A stretch of 64,000 nucleotides of DNA from Kalmusia sp. IMI 367209 (lineage: Eukaryota; Ascomycota; Dothideomycetes; Pleosporales; Didymosphaeriaceae): the NCBI GenBank assembly GCA_027946365.1, contig JAPEUQ010000013.1, positions 1,240,001 to 1,304,000 on the forward strand, written 5' to 3'. This document shows positions 10,992 to 23,028 of the stretch, piece by piece (the stretch's first letter is position 1; the number at the start of each line of letters is the position of its first letter). The notes beneath the pieces are model-generated. The model saw only the letters and a list, made by a program, of their open reading frames with translations. It was not told the origin of the DNA and made no database searches. The translations under genes and the position numbers were made by a program.

Positions 10992-11990
10992 CTAGATGAA
11001 AATCGCAAGCGCACCGCCGAGCGCTCCACCCAGCACAGCAACATCCGCGGCACGATGCCGTGGCGCCGTTCCGCGCTGGAGACTAGGCTTCGCCGTACTT
11101 CCCGGCTCATCACTCTCTGTCCCCGTCGCCGCAGCTGCAGGATCCACATACGTGTAGCTCGTCACCACGCTCTGCTGCCCATTCGCCCCCGTCGTCGTGA
11201 TCAGCACAATGCTACTCACTTTCCCGCTCCCTGGCGTGTACGTCGTCAGGAACGTGCTACCCTCCGCATTGGTCGTTGTCAGCACCTGGCCTTGGGTGGG
11301 CGCAAAGTCAACGGTAGAGGTCGTCAAGACGGGGGCGCCGGCGCTGTCGGTCGTGCTGAAGATGACGGCGGGCTTCGTCTCCGTGGTGACTTCGGTGGAG
11401 CCGTCGGCATTGGTGCGGGTGACGGGAATGGCGACGGAGGCGGTGGGGCGCGAGAGGATTTCGCCAGAAACGACGGTGGAGCGGCCTTGTGCGTCGGTGG
11501 TCTGGACGGGGACGGGGACGAGGACAGCGCTGCTTTGCGGAGCCGGGCTGCTTTCTGCGGGCGGAGCCTGGGTCGTCTCGGGCGTGCCTTGACTGCTCTC
11601 GGGCGGACTGGTACTCTGCGGCTCCTGGCTCTGCGTGGTGGGGACCGTACCGTTCGAGGGTGCGGACTGCTGTCTCTTCTTCAGGTCCTGCACGGCGGCG
11701 ACGATGAGTTTCGTGGCGAGCGGGGGGTTGTCCTGGTGGATGTGTTCGACTCCGCGTCTGTCCGACTCGAAGACACCGTCGCGGAAGTGCGTGAGGCTGT
11801 TCAGGGCTACGTGCAGCGACTCCTCGGGCAGGGCATTGAGCAGGTCCTGGAAAGCTTCGTTCGCGTTGGCGTAGATGGCTTTGACGACGTCCTCGGTCTG
11901 CTTGGTCGGCGAGGGCGCGGCGGGCTCTTCGGCGGCGACGCTAGCCAGCAATGGCAGGGCGGCGAGGGCGAGATGGCGGAAAGAGCGCAT
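10992..11990 (-). CDS. GPI-anchored, Ser/Thr-rich cell-surface protein
   Basis: A single exon encodes 332 aa. The N-terminus MRSFRHLALAALPLLASVAA is a signal peptide with likely cleavage after about residue 20. Residues about 30-105 form a compact folded segment with little sequence complexity bias (EAFQDLLNALPEESLHVALN). Residues about 110-300 are rich in Ser, Thr, Pro and Gln with TTDAQGRSTVV-like repeats, typical of O-glycosylated wall stalks. The C-terminus ends in a hydrophobic stretch (AVLGGALGGALAIFI) after a basic segment, as expected for GPI attachment. Such proteins sit on the plasma membrane or in the cell wall; a specific function is not known. A T15 run at 12048-12062 lies in the promoter. 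Confidence 0.85.
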   Translation of the reverse strand: MRSFRHLALAALPLLASVAAEEPAAPSPTKQTEDVVKAIYANANEAFQDLLNALPEESLHVALNSLTHFRDGVFESDRRGVEHIHQDNPPLATKLIVAAVQDLKKRQQSAPSNGTVPTTQSQEPQSTSPPESSQGTPETTQAPPAESSPAPQSSAVLVPVPVQTTDAQGRSTVVSGEILSRPTASVAIPVTRTNADGSTEVTTETKPAVIFSTTDSAGAPVLTTSTVDFAPTQGQVLTTTNAEGSTFLTTYTPGSGKVSSIVLITTTGANGQQSVVTSYTYVDPAAAATGTESDEPGSTAKPSLQRGTAPRHRAADVAVLGGALGGALAIFI

Positions 11991-14244
11991 TGTGAGACGG
12001 GCTGCGAATTGAGCGAGTGTGGTTGTACGGAGGCTTGTCGATTTTTGTTTTTTTTTTTTTTTCTTCTTTTTCGCGGGGGGAGAGAGCAGCGAGGGATGCT
12101 CAGTACTGGGAGGTTGTCAGCACTCCATGGTGCGATTGAAAGAAGAAAAACAAGGACGAGCGAAAGCCAAAGCCATGAGGGGGGCACGGCAAGTGCACAG
12201 TGCTCAGTGGTGAATGCTTCATCAGGCAGCTGGAAGGCCTGTTCGGAGGGGGTGGTGTCGGAGATGGTTCCGCTTACACAAAAAGGTGCAACGAGCTTGC
12301 GGGTGGCTGGGCTGGTCCTCGGCCCACGAGAGCGAGTGCGGCGTACCGGTAGTAATGCTGTGCAATGTAGCACGCTCTCTCGACGATTCCCTGCTCCTGC
12401 AAGACAGACAAACGACGGTATGCAGACGGCAGACAACGAATGTAAAAAGCACATACAGACAAGAGCAAAGAACAAAAAAGGCCGCACGCGAAACAATAGA
12501 CCAAGTGGCGAGGAAACGGGCTCAACGGCAACCAAGCTTATTATGCCCGGCTCCACGAACAGCACCGCATCACTCGTTGCAGCTAGGCCGCCTCTCCATC
12601 CGCCCTATCACCACGCCAAAAATCATCCTATTGTGCTTCCTCCGAGGGCTCCGGTCCCCAAGCTACCAAGCTAGCTATTGTAAGCCCAGGCCCTCGTCGT
12701 CGTCGTCGTCGTCCTGAGCCCACCACCTCACTCATTCCCAAGGCACCGCGTGTGTGCGCGTTCATGGCACTTGGGGCCCTTCCAAGGGTTACCGTGAAAC
12801 CACCTCTACACAGCAGCCCGTGTTCATGTTTGTGACGCTGTCTCCGCATCACCAGTCGCAGAGGTTCTGAAACTTGACGCGACCCTGGCGAGGCAAATGC
12901 AGCATCCCTGCCTTCTATCGAACAACGAAGCTCGAGCTTGGGCCGGTGTGTCGGTTGCGCGACGATCCCTGCACGGGACGTCATGTGTGGATCGGTCTGG
13001 GTCGCTCGGCACGTCTACCTACCCATTGTACAATACACCAGGAACACCACTACCACTACCACTACCCATCTCGACATCCACCTTGTATCCAGCGTGGCAT
13101 CATCCATATCGTGTGCGAAGGAGCCGTGCAATCGCTCTTGCTCTACCGCGAATTCGAGCTCCTCCCCGACATGTCAAGCTTGAGGGAGGGCACTAGAACA
13201 TGGGGGGCAGGCCATCCAGAAGAAAAAAAAGATCCCCAAAAACCTCATGCACATCCTCACTCGCTCGCCGCCAATCCCTTCCCCTCTCGTCAGCGGGTGA
13301 CTCCACCAGCCCACACGGCTGATGTGCCGCTCGCTAATGTTTTGAACACCGCACATCCAGCACCCTACCACGACTACGTCTAGCCTCTCACGCTTCCCCC
13401 CTCCTCTTAGCGTTCTCTCCCGGATTCGCCAGCACCTCACACGCAAAACACTCACACAAGCGTCATGTATATTTTTAGACAATCGTGGTGAACATCGAAT
13501 GCCCCATCGCCACACGCTACACAGACGCAGGGCCATCCAATCGCGCACTAGGCGCGGGGCTCTGACACGGGGCCTCTAGGTGCTCAGCGACTTTGGGAGC
13601 CCGTCATGTCATGCCTACCGTTTCGCAGCCACTGCAGCGAATAGTCTGAAAAATGGTCGTCGTATCAGACCAGCGTGCAGGCCAACGTGCAGAAACACTG
13701 CGTCGGGAGCGGTGACGAGTCAATATTCCTGGAGGAGCTTCAGCTGGCTGCGCTTTGGGCACTGCGTACCAACGGCCCAAAACACCGCGTCTGATATCGT
13801 AGAGCATATTCCGAAAAGAAGACGTGGTACGTGGAACGCTTGGGCGCGTCCTATACGCTATAAATCGGGTCTGAGAGGCGCCCACGAAACCTGAGGCACA
13901 CTCATCATCCTTTGCGTACCTCACAGCCGTTTGGAGAGAGGCATCCACACGAAAATACCAAAGAAATCATATTACTACTGCCTCCCATCAGCCGTCGTTC
14001 TAAATCCATCTCCTACATTCATCGCACGTCACACATTCGCTCATATGCAAAGGAAACGGAAACAACACCCACAGCTCAGGCTGGCGACTAGCCAGTGGGC
14101 CAACAAACAATCACGATGACCTCCATCCAACCAACGTACATAGTCGAGAAATCAAAGAAATCGCTCACTGCAAGCCTGCGCATCCCTCTCTACAGCCCTT
14201 GAAATAAGTCTGCAGCAAAATATACACTCTTTCAACCGCCACGC
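11991..14244. other. Long intergenic region with microsatellites
   Basis: About 2.2 kb without a supported gene. It holds a T15 run (12048-12062), a TCG trinucleotide run (12694-12713) and a CCACTA hexamer run (about 13046-13066). Open frames here are GC-biased and lack domains. Confidence 0.6.
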
Positions 14245-17200
14245 TTACGTGGACGATCCAGCAGACGGCTTTTGAGCCGCATCGCTAACAGGATCGACTT
14301 CTGAAGCATCGGTCACAACGGCAGACTGATGCAGCTGATCTTGTGCCTGCTCTTGCGGCTGCGTTTGTGCAACACGTGGCTCATGTTCCTGTTGCTTCTC
14401 CTGCGGTGGAGCTTGCGGCTGCGGCTGCGGCTGCGGCTGCGGTTTGGTATGTGGATCCTCCTGCGCAGGCGGCGAAGCCATCGTGAGAGGATTAGGATTC
14501 GGGCCCGTAGGCGTTACATCACTCGAGTCCTGGCTCGCGTTGTTCCTAGGAATGTCCGATCTCTGCTCCTGTTCGGCAATGTTCTTTGGGATATCCATTC
14601 TAGGCTCCTGGCTCCCCCCGTTTCTCGGAATATCCATCGACCGACCTCTTGCAGCGGAATCCTCTTTCGGCCTCAGCATGCTATGCGGCGCCATCAGATC
14701 GGACGTGCTTCCCGGTGGGCTCTTAGCCCGGTTCTTCTTGTCTGCACGATCCTTGTGCTCCTGCCGCTTCCTATCAAACCAGCCGAAAGGGCCACTTTTC
14801 TTCTCGCTGGCCTCTTTAGCCTCCCCATACGGCACGGAGAGATCAGAGCTCTGATGCGAATCGTATTGAAGACTCCTTCGACCTCCTGCTGCCCAACCAG
14901 AGCTGCTACCGAAGGAGCTCATGCTTTTGTCACCCCCGGGAACCGACCCATGCAGGTCCGTTTGGCTTGCAGTTGGTGTTGCCTTACTTTCACCGCGCTT
15001 GTGGCTCTTCCAAAAGGATTGCTTCTCTTTCTTCGGGGGCTCTTCTATCTGCTCCGCCTCGGAGTATTCGGTCGCGGTCGAGTGTGATCTGAACGAGGCT
15101 GAAGGCGACATGGTTGGTTTCAAGGTCGTGCCAGAGTGTCGTGAAGATACCGAATCGAAATTGAACGACTGCAGACCCTCCTTTGAGCCGCTCGGTTGAG
15201 GCTGGGGAAAGACAGGCTGAGGCAATGGGGAAGGAGGACCCTCGAGACCGGCTTGCGAGCCTGTGAGCGAGTGCGTAGAGCTATGCGCGCTAGGATTTGT
15301 GCTAGTTATACGCTTCTTCTGTAGCTTGTTTGGCTTCCGTCCTGGCTGCTTTTCTTCACTGTTTGGGGAGGCTTTGTTTCCTCCAGTAAGTATCTGAGTG
15401 AAGGTCCGCCCTACGGGAGTAAGTCCAGAAGTGGGGCCTGAGTCAACCGGGCCCTCCAAGAACTCTGATTTCTCATGTTTTGGGGTAGCGTGAGGGCTAC
15501 GCTGTAGCTGTTGTGGGGCCAGTGGTGCTAGTATGTCGGCTGCCTCTGATGCAGCAACAGGTGTAACAGCATCGGGAGTAGGTGGAATGAGACCAGGAGA
15601 TGGCAATGGGAAAGCCCCAGGTATCTTATCTAGCGCCGGTGTGGGGAGAGCTGGCTTCGTGGGTTCTGTTTTCGATGGTTTAACAACATCGAGTTTCTCG
15701 ACAGGAAATGTCTGGGCTCGAGCGGCCGGTTGGACAGGCTCTTGGGTGGGTTGTATAGGCAGGGTAGGCTCCCGTACCGGGAGGTCTATGTGTTTGGGTG
15801 GCCCTTCTAAAGGCGTCACGCCTGGGTTTGCAACTTCAGGTGTGACTACCGGTAGTTGACTTTTCGTTTCTTCTGCTGCAGGAGTCGGAGGATCAGATCC
15901 TCTTTCTCTTGGAAAACGTGCCGCAGTCAGAGCTGGAGATCGCTTTGATGGGAGTGTGTTGCTTCGATGAACTCCTGAGCCAGAAGTGAATGCAGGCGTC
16001 GTTGGACTGGGAACCGCGCCAGAATGCCTTGACTGTCTCGAGGATGTTGACACATTTCTCCGCACTCCACCGAATTTGCGAAGACTTTCTGCACCGGCAC
16101 TAGACGCAGCTGAGGCAGACCGACCGAGACTAGATTTATTTCGACCAGGAGTAGTTGGTGTCCTCGCTTGCGGAGTCGAAGGCCCACTCTCGATATGCTT
16201 GACCGTACCCTCGTCGACCGCGGTTCCCTCCATTCCTATTAAGAAGTGATCCTGATTGTCGATGAGAAAGATGAGGACATCTTGACTTAGACGATAATCT
16301 TGCGGGGACATGTCATGTTGAGGGTGCGAGAGAATTCCCGGCTGGAAGATGGCAGCGAGGTTCGACGTGGTCATTTTATTGACATCAGACTTCGCCGCAA
16401 AAACGGCAAGCAGGTCGAGAATGTAGAGAAGCAGCTGGCGGTTGAGCGATGGCAGTTCCTTAATCAGCTGCTGATATATGCGAACAGCAGCATCAGGATC
16501 AAACCCTCCGACAGATGGAGCCTGTCCTTCGATCTGACCAACGGCTTCAGCCTGATGGCCGCGCAGAGGCTGTCGGAATGAATCATAGTACTGCAGCGGG
16601 ATAATGGGTTCGGGGAGCTGGTTGAAGTACCGCCGTAAGATGTTAGCAGCATCGTGCACAGTGTAACCTGACCAGTCAAGACCTTTACCCCAACGCGGTG
16701 GAGTGTCGAACTGAGCTTTGAGCTCTTTGATTCTTTTTTCGGAGCCAGCCAAGCGAAAAATGCCCTCTACATCAGTGGCTTAAAACGAGAATTAGCGTGG
16801 TATGAGGAGCAGTGGTGTTGCATATTGACCTTTTTCTTTCAAGAACACACCGCACTTGGCGACCACAATAGGGACATAGCCGTATATGTAGCTTTCACCG
16901 CTCTCATTGAAGAGCGAGATGGCGACATTTGCGTAAGGAATGCTGGTAATGAGAGGCACACCAAAGATGCCGCGGGGTTGTTCAGGCTCTGTGTGCAACG
17001 AGCGTTGTTAGCGACTGAAGGCACAGACGGTAGCGGGGAAGTTGCAGGCGCCTGTAAAGGCTGCCTGTTGCGATGCCGTGGGCGGGGAACACGCCAGTGC
17101 CCACATGTGAGCCAAGCAACATGCGCATCTTGGTATCGTACCTTTCTCTTCTTCCTTTTTGACGCTGCGCTTGCTGAACTGCTTCCACCACGACGTGAGA

Positions 17201-17313
17201 TCGCGCTTCGCAGAGCCAGGCTCGGACGGCGTCATCGGGGCAGCCTGGGGCTCCCCATTGCGTACCCGAGGCGTCGAATAGCCGCCGTGGTGGTTGTGCA
17301 CGCCGCTGGGCAT
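14245..17313 (-). CDS. RhoGAP-domain protein, Sac7-like
   Basis: Three exons, 17313-17142, 16988-16830 and 16778-14245, give 954 aa. The introns are 153 and 51 nt; both junctions rejoin conserved sequence (KKEEEK-EPEQPRGIFGVPL and FLKEK-ATDVEGIFRLAG). The GAP domain spans about residues 60-290 and carries the arginine finger in GIFRLAG (Arg near 119), FNQLPEPIIPL and NKMTTSNLAAIFQPGIL. The remaining 650 residues are disordered, Pro/Ser-rich, with a PQ repeat encoded near 14420-14450 (GCGGCT run). By homology it stimulates GTP hydrolysis by Rho1-type GTPases and regulates wall integrity and actin. The order matches Sac7/Bag7 proteins. Confidence 0.92.
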
Positions 17314-18490
17314 GGCGGGCGACGGCGAAGAGCTGCGCAGCTCTCCAGTGGAGCCTGTCGCCGGTTACAAGAAGCGCAGCGTGTCGCGGGCGCGTCGGGC
17401 GACCGAGCGAGGCGGTGACGAGAAGGGCGGCGCGCAGACGTTGCAGGCAGCAAACGAGAAGACGCGCTGTGAAGCAGCGCCTCGGTGAGCAGTGGAGCTA
17501 TCGCGTACAGGTGGTGAGGGAGGGCGCGAGGGCGGACACTCAGCGAGCGCGATGTGCTGGCGCGAGAGCAACAGTCGGAGATGGCTTGACACGGACGGAC
17601 CTCAAGAGCGCAACGCGACGCACGGGAGGCAACGGGCGGCGGGGCACGACCTGGCGTAGAGGCGTGATGAGACAGGCTGGGCCTTGGGAGACGACGTCAA
17701 GCACACAGGGACGAGGGTCGCTGTGTGAGGGTGGCAGCCCGATGTTGGACTGACGACGGAGGATGTTTCTCTTGGCGGTGATATCAAGGCGGCACCCTCG
17801 CTGGCCTCTGCTCAATACTCTCGTGCAGGACAACGCGAGCGGGCATGCAAGTCCAGCCACAGCCACAGGATCAGCGCGGGCCAGCGTATCAAGCAGGGAG
17901 GGCAGACGGGCTTGAATCTACATGTGTGGCCTCGTTCACTTGACCCTTCCAACCGATACAGAGCACGCCTTGGCAAGATGCCTTTTGCGCTGCATGTTTG
18001 CCAACGTCCGCAATCGGCATAGGAGGATGGATCATTTGGATCATAAGCCATGTCACCGTTTCTAGCGCTCTGGCAAGCATCCGCTTCCCGCAGAATGGGG
18101 TGTCTTGCTGCGGCGGCGGCGGCTTGAAGGCGCGCGCACGCGCAGTGTGAAGCGGTGCGGGTACGGATGGGGCCGCAATCAAGACGGGAACGCGTGGCGT
18201 AATGTAGTCAAGCATTCAGTTCGAAACCCGCGTGCTCAGCAATGTGAAGAATCAAACTGTACCAGCGACCACAATAGTTGGGGTGCTTTTGTAGGTGTTA
18301 GTGCTCTTTCCGTGCAGCTCCGCCGCAAGGGGAGAGCAGCCCGAGGCCCTAGCTCCTTACCTCAAAAAATTGGCTGGGGAAAGCTTCAAAGACGTCGCTC
18401 TCTCCATCACATCGCGCTCTCGACCTACATCGCCTCTCTCATCAATAACCAGTTACGCCCCGGTTCTCATCTACTTCCCAACCTGACACC
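17314..18490. other. Divergent promoter region of RhoGAP and TIM9 genes
   Basis: About 1.2 kb between two genes transcribed away from each other. GC-rich next to the RhoGAP start, pyrimidine-rich next to TIM9. No supported gene. Confidence 0.55.
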
Positions 18491-18869
18491 ATGGATTCGT
18501 ACGTCGATCGACTCTGTCATCGTAGCCAAGCTGATCCTCTGCCAGTCTCAACCCTACCGAGCAGCGCGAGCTGCAAAACCGCATGGAGAAGAAGCAGATG
18601 AAGGAGTTTATGACTGTACGCTTCGTCCCCACTACTATGCTTCCAGGCGAGCACGTTTCTAATGAGGCCATTAGATGTATTCCAACCTCGTCCAGCAATG
18701 TTTCGACAACTGCGTCAACGGCTTCGAGAGCAAGTCGCTCACTTCGCGGGAAGAAGGCTGCATCATGCGATGTGTTGACAAACACATGAAGGGCTCTCAG
18801 CGTTTGGGTGATCGATTTCAGGAGCAGAACGCTGCGATGGCACAAGGTGGTGGTGCCTTCAACCGGTAA
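18491..18869 (+). CDS. TIM9: Mitochondrial intermembrane-space chaperone Tim9
   Basis: Three exons, 18491-18498, 18546-18615 and 18675-18869, give 90 aa. The first exon is only 8 nt (ATGGATTC). Introns are 47 and 59 nt with GTACG donors. The protein has the twin CX3C motifs at Cys35/Cys39 and Cys55/Cys59, spaced by 15 residues as in small Tims, and the Tim9 signatures [23 protein letters not shown] and [15 protein letters not shown]. Tim9 pairs with Tim10 to escort hydrophobic inner-membrane precursors to the TIM22 complex. HOT13, which acts in the same oxidative-folding route, lies 13 kb away in this window. Confidence 0.96.
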
Positions 18870-19633
18870 TCCATCGTCAACGGCAATCTTTCATCAGCGA
18901 TTTTGTGCGTGCCAAATGCGTACGGCGTGGTGTTAGTCCGCAGATGCATGAAAGGGGGCTCTGACCAACGCTTGATATAATTCGGTCCGGTTTTGCATTG
19001 AAGATTCTGGGGTGGGCATACGAAGGTCAGGACAATCTGTACGAGTAAATAGGGCGGGATCTGGGTCATAGGCGCAATGATATCCTCTCAACACTTCCGT
19101 TGGTCTCTCCATCCACACTGTCGAAATACCCATGCTCGTCGAAAGGGGTGGCATGGCTGCAATAGAAGCTCAAGAAGGCCCTCGCCTGAGAATCATACTG
19201 TTTCCTATACAAATTCACGGTATCCGGAGATTGTTTCTCACACAGCTACCACCCATTGAAGGTGAATGCCAGCATATATATATTGACAATGCCGATTAAT
19301 TATATAGAGACAGCACTTTTGTTCTGAAACGGCGTCCTCGTACGTTTATCGAATCCATTGTCGGTCCCTACCTGTACATCCCAGTCTAACCTCTACTCTA
19401 CGTGTAGGCTTTATTTCCAAGAAATTTACTGCAAGTATCAACCCAAAGATCCCTAGTACCGGAAATGAACGTTTCAGATATCATATGGTGATGTCAGGGG
19501 TCATGCTTTTGTTGTTGGCACGCCACACCTGTGGCGGTGCATTTCAATTGAACCAAGGACATCTGGGCCTATGAGGTAGGCCCAGGCCCAACAAGAAGCT
19601 TGCTTCTTTCCCTGGGACATTCACACGACCTAG
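18870..19633. other. Intergenic, no supported gene
   Basis: About 760 bases downstream of TIM9, moderately AT-rich, with only short random open frames. Confidence 0.6.
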
Positions 19634-19764
19634 CTATATAACCTCCTACAACCGCGACATCATTTCCTCATTTCAAATATACATCGCAAATAACCACCTT
19701 CAACCCAGCCATTCAACCTACCACTTTTCGATCCCCACCCACACCCACAACAACACAACACAAC
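19629..19764 (+). promoter_or_regulatory. TATA box and leader of a possible micro-protein gene
   Basis: CTATATAACC at about 19634-19643 is a good TATA match. About 120 bases of C/A-rich, G-poor leader follow (ACACCCACAACAACACAACA), ending directly at the ATG at 19765. This is the composition of strong fungal 5' UTRs. Promoter function is inferred. Confidence 0.5.
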
Positions 19765-19942
19765 ATGCCTCTCATGTGGACAAAACACTGGGGTGGTCGC
19801 CACGGCGGTAAGTGATTGAGGCGCTGCATCGCAAGCAATATATGTACTGACGTGAGTAGGCGGTGGTGTCGTTGTCGACAAGCGTGGCGTCCGCCGTGCA
19901 CCGTTCCGCCTAAGCTGCGGCCGCTTCTCTTGTTTCCGCTGA
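19765..19942 (+). CDS. Possible 41-aa spliced micro-protein
   Basis: Exons 19765-19807 and 19860-19942 join to encode 41 aa. The 52-nt intron has a GTAAGT donor, a TACTGAC branch site and a GTAG acceptor, all near consensus. The product starts MPLMWTKHWGGRHGGG and ends RAPFRLSCGRFSCFR: Gly-rich, strongly basic, with two cysteines near the end. There is no signal peptide or known domain, and the family was not recognised. A TATA box and clean leader lie just upstream, which supports a real transcript. It could instead be the first part of a longer or non-coding RNA. Confidence 0.45.
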
Positions 19943-20506
19943 GGATTACAGCCAACCTGACGATATTACGACATTGTATGTCGGGACGCCAAACTTTTTC
20001 CAGTTGCATTAGCTGAACTTTCGCAGCTCGCCTTGATTGATCCACTCTACCTATAGCATCCTAATACTTCGATTCGGCGAAGGCGTTCAGCAGGAGGTCG
20101 AGGCACCGCTGGCATACTGCATGGTTGTGCTTGGAGAAGCTGTAGGACTTTGCACTCGTCGAGTATTTCAACTCGAGCTATTCTCAATAGCTCCTGCACA
20201 TACCAGCACATACAGGACCTAAATAGTTTAATCGAAGACCATTGCATATCAACCGAAAGTCAATCTGGCCAACCCGATCTCATTTGGTTTCTTATGCACG
20301 TTGCATCCAGTTCTTGACCCTTTACTACAACATCATTGTCGCTCAAAGATTCAGAAGTGTTCCTGCATATTATGACGTCATAGTCGCATCTTTAGCCATC
20401 CGCGACATTGAACTTCACAATTTTGCGACCCCGCAATAGGCCCCGCAGCTGTCCAAACACCACGCCACCATCAATGGGAGAGTTTAGCAGTTCAAGATAC
20501 AACACG
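19943..20506. other. Intergenic between micro-ORF and DCG1-type gene
   Basis: Only short frames; presumably the 3' UTR of the small gene and the promoter of the next. Confidence 0.5.
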
Positions 20507-21287
20507 ATGCGCTCTATTCTCATAATCCAACCAAACTCCACAAAGTCGATGACTGATGCGCTAAAGCCGCTCGTCGATTTGCTGCAGTTCAAAGATGTTC
20601 AACACCACTCACCACAGTTTCGCAGCAACTGACAACAGTTAGTAGACCGCCCACGAATACTTCACTGCGCCATCAGGGCCGAAGAGCATAAACGACGAGG
20701 ACGATGCAGTCGAGAGCGTGAAGCATTGCCTGCCCGAGGTACAGAAGCTGATTGATCAACACGATGGCTTCCTCGTTGCATGCTACTCAAAACATCCCTT
20801 GGTGCCGATACTGAAGGACGAGAAAGCTGTCAAATCAAGCCGTAAGCCTGTCACCGGCATTTTCGAAGCGAGCGTGAGCACGAGTTTACAGCTCATCCAC
20901 CCCGATGAGAGATTCGGCATTGTGAGCACGGGCAAAGTCTGGGAGAAGATACTCTCGGAAGCCACAGTGGACTTTCTAGGCTCCGGAACGGAAGCGAGCA
21001 AGCGGTTCGCTGGCGTGGAAACAACCGGTCTAAATGCTACGGATTTGCATGATGCGCCGCCGGAAGAAGTGCGCAAGCGCATGAAGGACGCCGTAAAGAG
21101 GTTACTGAAGAAGGGTCAGGTCGGAGCAATCTGCCTCGGTTGTGCTGGTATGGCGGGCATGGATAAGATGGTGAGGGATGCCTGTGTAGAGGAGCTTGGT
21201 GATGATGACGGCAATAGAATTAGGATCGTAGATGGTGTTGTTGCTGGTGTCGCATGGCTCGAGGGCGCTGTGCGGTCAGCATTCTAG
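20507..21287 (+). CDS. DCG1: Asp/Glu/hydantoin racemase family protein, DCG1-like
   Basis: Exons 20507-20596 and 20646-21287 give 243 aa. The donor is a weak GTTCAA and the 49-nt intron ends GTTAGTAG; it removes stops in all frames and joins LLQFKD to TAHEYFTAPSGPKSIND, as expected for the family. The start MRSILIIQPNSTKSMT is the usual N-terminus. Two catalytic cysteines are present, Cys76 in FLVACYSKHP and Cys196 in CLGCAGM. The family includes hydantoin racemases and yeast DCG1, linked to allantoin and nitrogen metabolism. The exact substrate is unknown. Confidence 0.9.
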
Positions 21288-21651
21288 TAGATTTTGCACC
21301 CAATTCTCGCGTACCAAAAGACCAACAGCATATTAGAATAGGCATTCGGAGCGGATTGCATACAGCTTGAAGTGTACTTTTGGCGAAGTGGAGCTGCTAT
21401 TCGATTTCTCGACTTACGTTCGACAACTGCGTATGTAATCCCTGCCGAGTGGCGTCATTGCGAACCACTCCCAGCGTCAACCTCACCAAGCTACCACAAC
21501 CCCTCGCGTCCTCGTCTTCAATCCTATGCTTCCCTTCTTGAGATCTACAATCGATCTATTTTGTTAGATATTACCTACGTCTAGTCTCTTCCTGCTCTCC
21601 ACATGCCGAAAGCGCCACGACTCGCCAAGCAGTACGCACAATCCGGATACC
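21288..21651. other. Intergenic between DCG1-like and F-box genes
   Basis: 364 bases, no supported gene; the C-rich part near 21470-21600 is probably the leader of the F-box gene. Confidence 0.5.
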
Positions 21652-23028
21652 ATGGATAAGCTACCAAACGAACTATACATCAGAATTGCCTCACATCTGG
21701 ATGTACAACCTCCTTCCATCACCAAGTTCACTCATGAACCCACTGTAGATCTGACATGTTCAAACGAGACTCCGCTCAAAGCCCTCTCGCAAGTCTCTTG
21801 GCGGTGGAGAAAGATCGTGTTACCTATCCTGTTCCGCTTCTCGCGAATACCTCTAGACAAGAATCCAGAATGGGTACCAATAGATGCAAGGATTCTCGAT
21901 AATATGCAGGGTCAACTGAGCAAGCTGAGCGCCCATGAACTCCAGGTGTACACACGAATGAGGAGCAAATTCAAAAGCACCGATCTAGGAGCGGCGTTCG
22001 AGATACAGTTCGATGAGGTTCTCATGAACCTTTGTCGAATTGAAGAGGATGACAACGTTTTGAAAGAATGCCCCCATATGCTGTGGTTTCCGCATTTTCC
22101 TAGGAGTTTTGCGGATTTCCTTCGATTCATGCGACAGTACGAATTGAAGCACCATATCAAGAGTGTCGTGGTACATACCAACAAAGAATATGGGCTCTAT
22201 GATGTACCGGAAACGGATGCATATTTAGGCCGAGTGGTCCACGAGCTTTGGACGCAATTGTTCACCAGCCTAGACCCAACCCGTATTGTGGTAGCTGCCC
22301 CGCCGTCTACGATGGCCGGACTTTTAGATGCCCATATGTTGAGTTCTGACGCATGGGCTTTCGATATGAAGATGCATTACGTTGAATTTTCAATGCAGGA
22401 GCCAAGTCGCCTTGCGCATATGGATAGGAATTGTCGACCTTGGAGCAATGCGCTTGTGCATCGCAGGCCCTGGACACATCTGAGTTATAACGAAGGCTCC
22501 TCAATCAAGGCTTATAGCACCTACGAGTATCATCTCAAAAAATCGCCTAAGATGCTTTACCTAACCCTCATACGCCTCGCGAAAGAGGTACAGGATTGCT
22601 GCAATCTCCAGTCCTTCTCCTTTATTGGCGTTTTCCCCTTCAGTACAAATATGAACACCATCATTCGCATCTTGCAAAAGATACCAACTTTGCTTGAGTT
22701 ACAGTTCCAACTTGCCCCAGGACCAGAAAATGATCTACTAAGTACGCCGAAGAAGCTGGGACGAGCACAGGCGTCGGATCTCTGGCTCGAGTGGAACGGG
22801 AGCTACAGGACCATTGCGGGACTATTAGGCACGTACGATTTCAAAGACGGAGCAAAATTTGTGAGTGGAGATTGTGGAGAGAAGAGGGTGGCGAAAGAGA
22901 TGGAAGAATACGTCGAGTCCTTGCAGAAGAGAGGCCTCGGGTGGCGCAAAGATAGCGATGGAGTCTGGGTTAGAGATCATAGTCTTGATCGAAATATTAT
23001 GCCCGCCGAGTCAAATGAAGGAAGCTAG
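21652..23028 (+). CDS. F-box protein
   Basis: A single exon encodes 458 aa. Residues 1-55 carry an F-box: MDKLPNELYIRIASHLD, then ALSQVSWRWRKIVLPILFR, the Skp1-binding helices. A spacer of about 25 residues within the F-box is somewhat longer than usual. The rest has no recognisable repeat or substrate-binding domain. F-box proteins recruit targets to SCF ubiquitin ligases. Fungal genomes hold many such single-copy, fast-evolving members; the target is unknown. Confidence 0.8.
   Translation: MDKLPNELYIRIASHLDVQPPSITKFTHEPTVDLTCSNETPLKALSQVSWRWRKIVLPILFRFSRIPLDKNPEWVPIDARILDNMQGQLSKLSAHELQVYTRMRSKFKSTDLGAAFEIQFDEVLMNLCRIEEDDNVLKECPHMLWFPHFPRSFADFLRFMRQYELKHHIKSVVVHTNKEYGLYDVPETDAYLGRVVHELWTQLFTSLDPTRIVVAAPPSTMAGLLDAHMLSSDAWAFDMKMHYVEFSMQEPSRLAHMDRNCRPWSNALVHRRPWTHLSYNEGSSIKAYSTYEYHLKKSPKMLYLTLIRLAKEVQDCCNLQSFSFIGVFPFSTNMNTIIRILQKIPTLLELQFQLAPGPENDLLSTPKKLGRAQASDLWLEWNGSYRTIAGLLGTYDFKDGAKFVSGDCGEKRVAKEMEEYVESLQKRGLGWRKDSDGVWVRDHSLDRNIMPAESNEGS

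Noticed and set aside
11055..12674. 539-codon plus-strand frame
   Set aside because: It is the antisense shadow of the GPI-protein gene plus GC-rich promoter DNA.
12874..13383. 169-codon plus-strand frame
   Set aside because: Contains microsatellite-derived residues and no recognisable domain.
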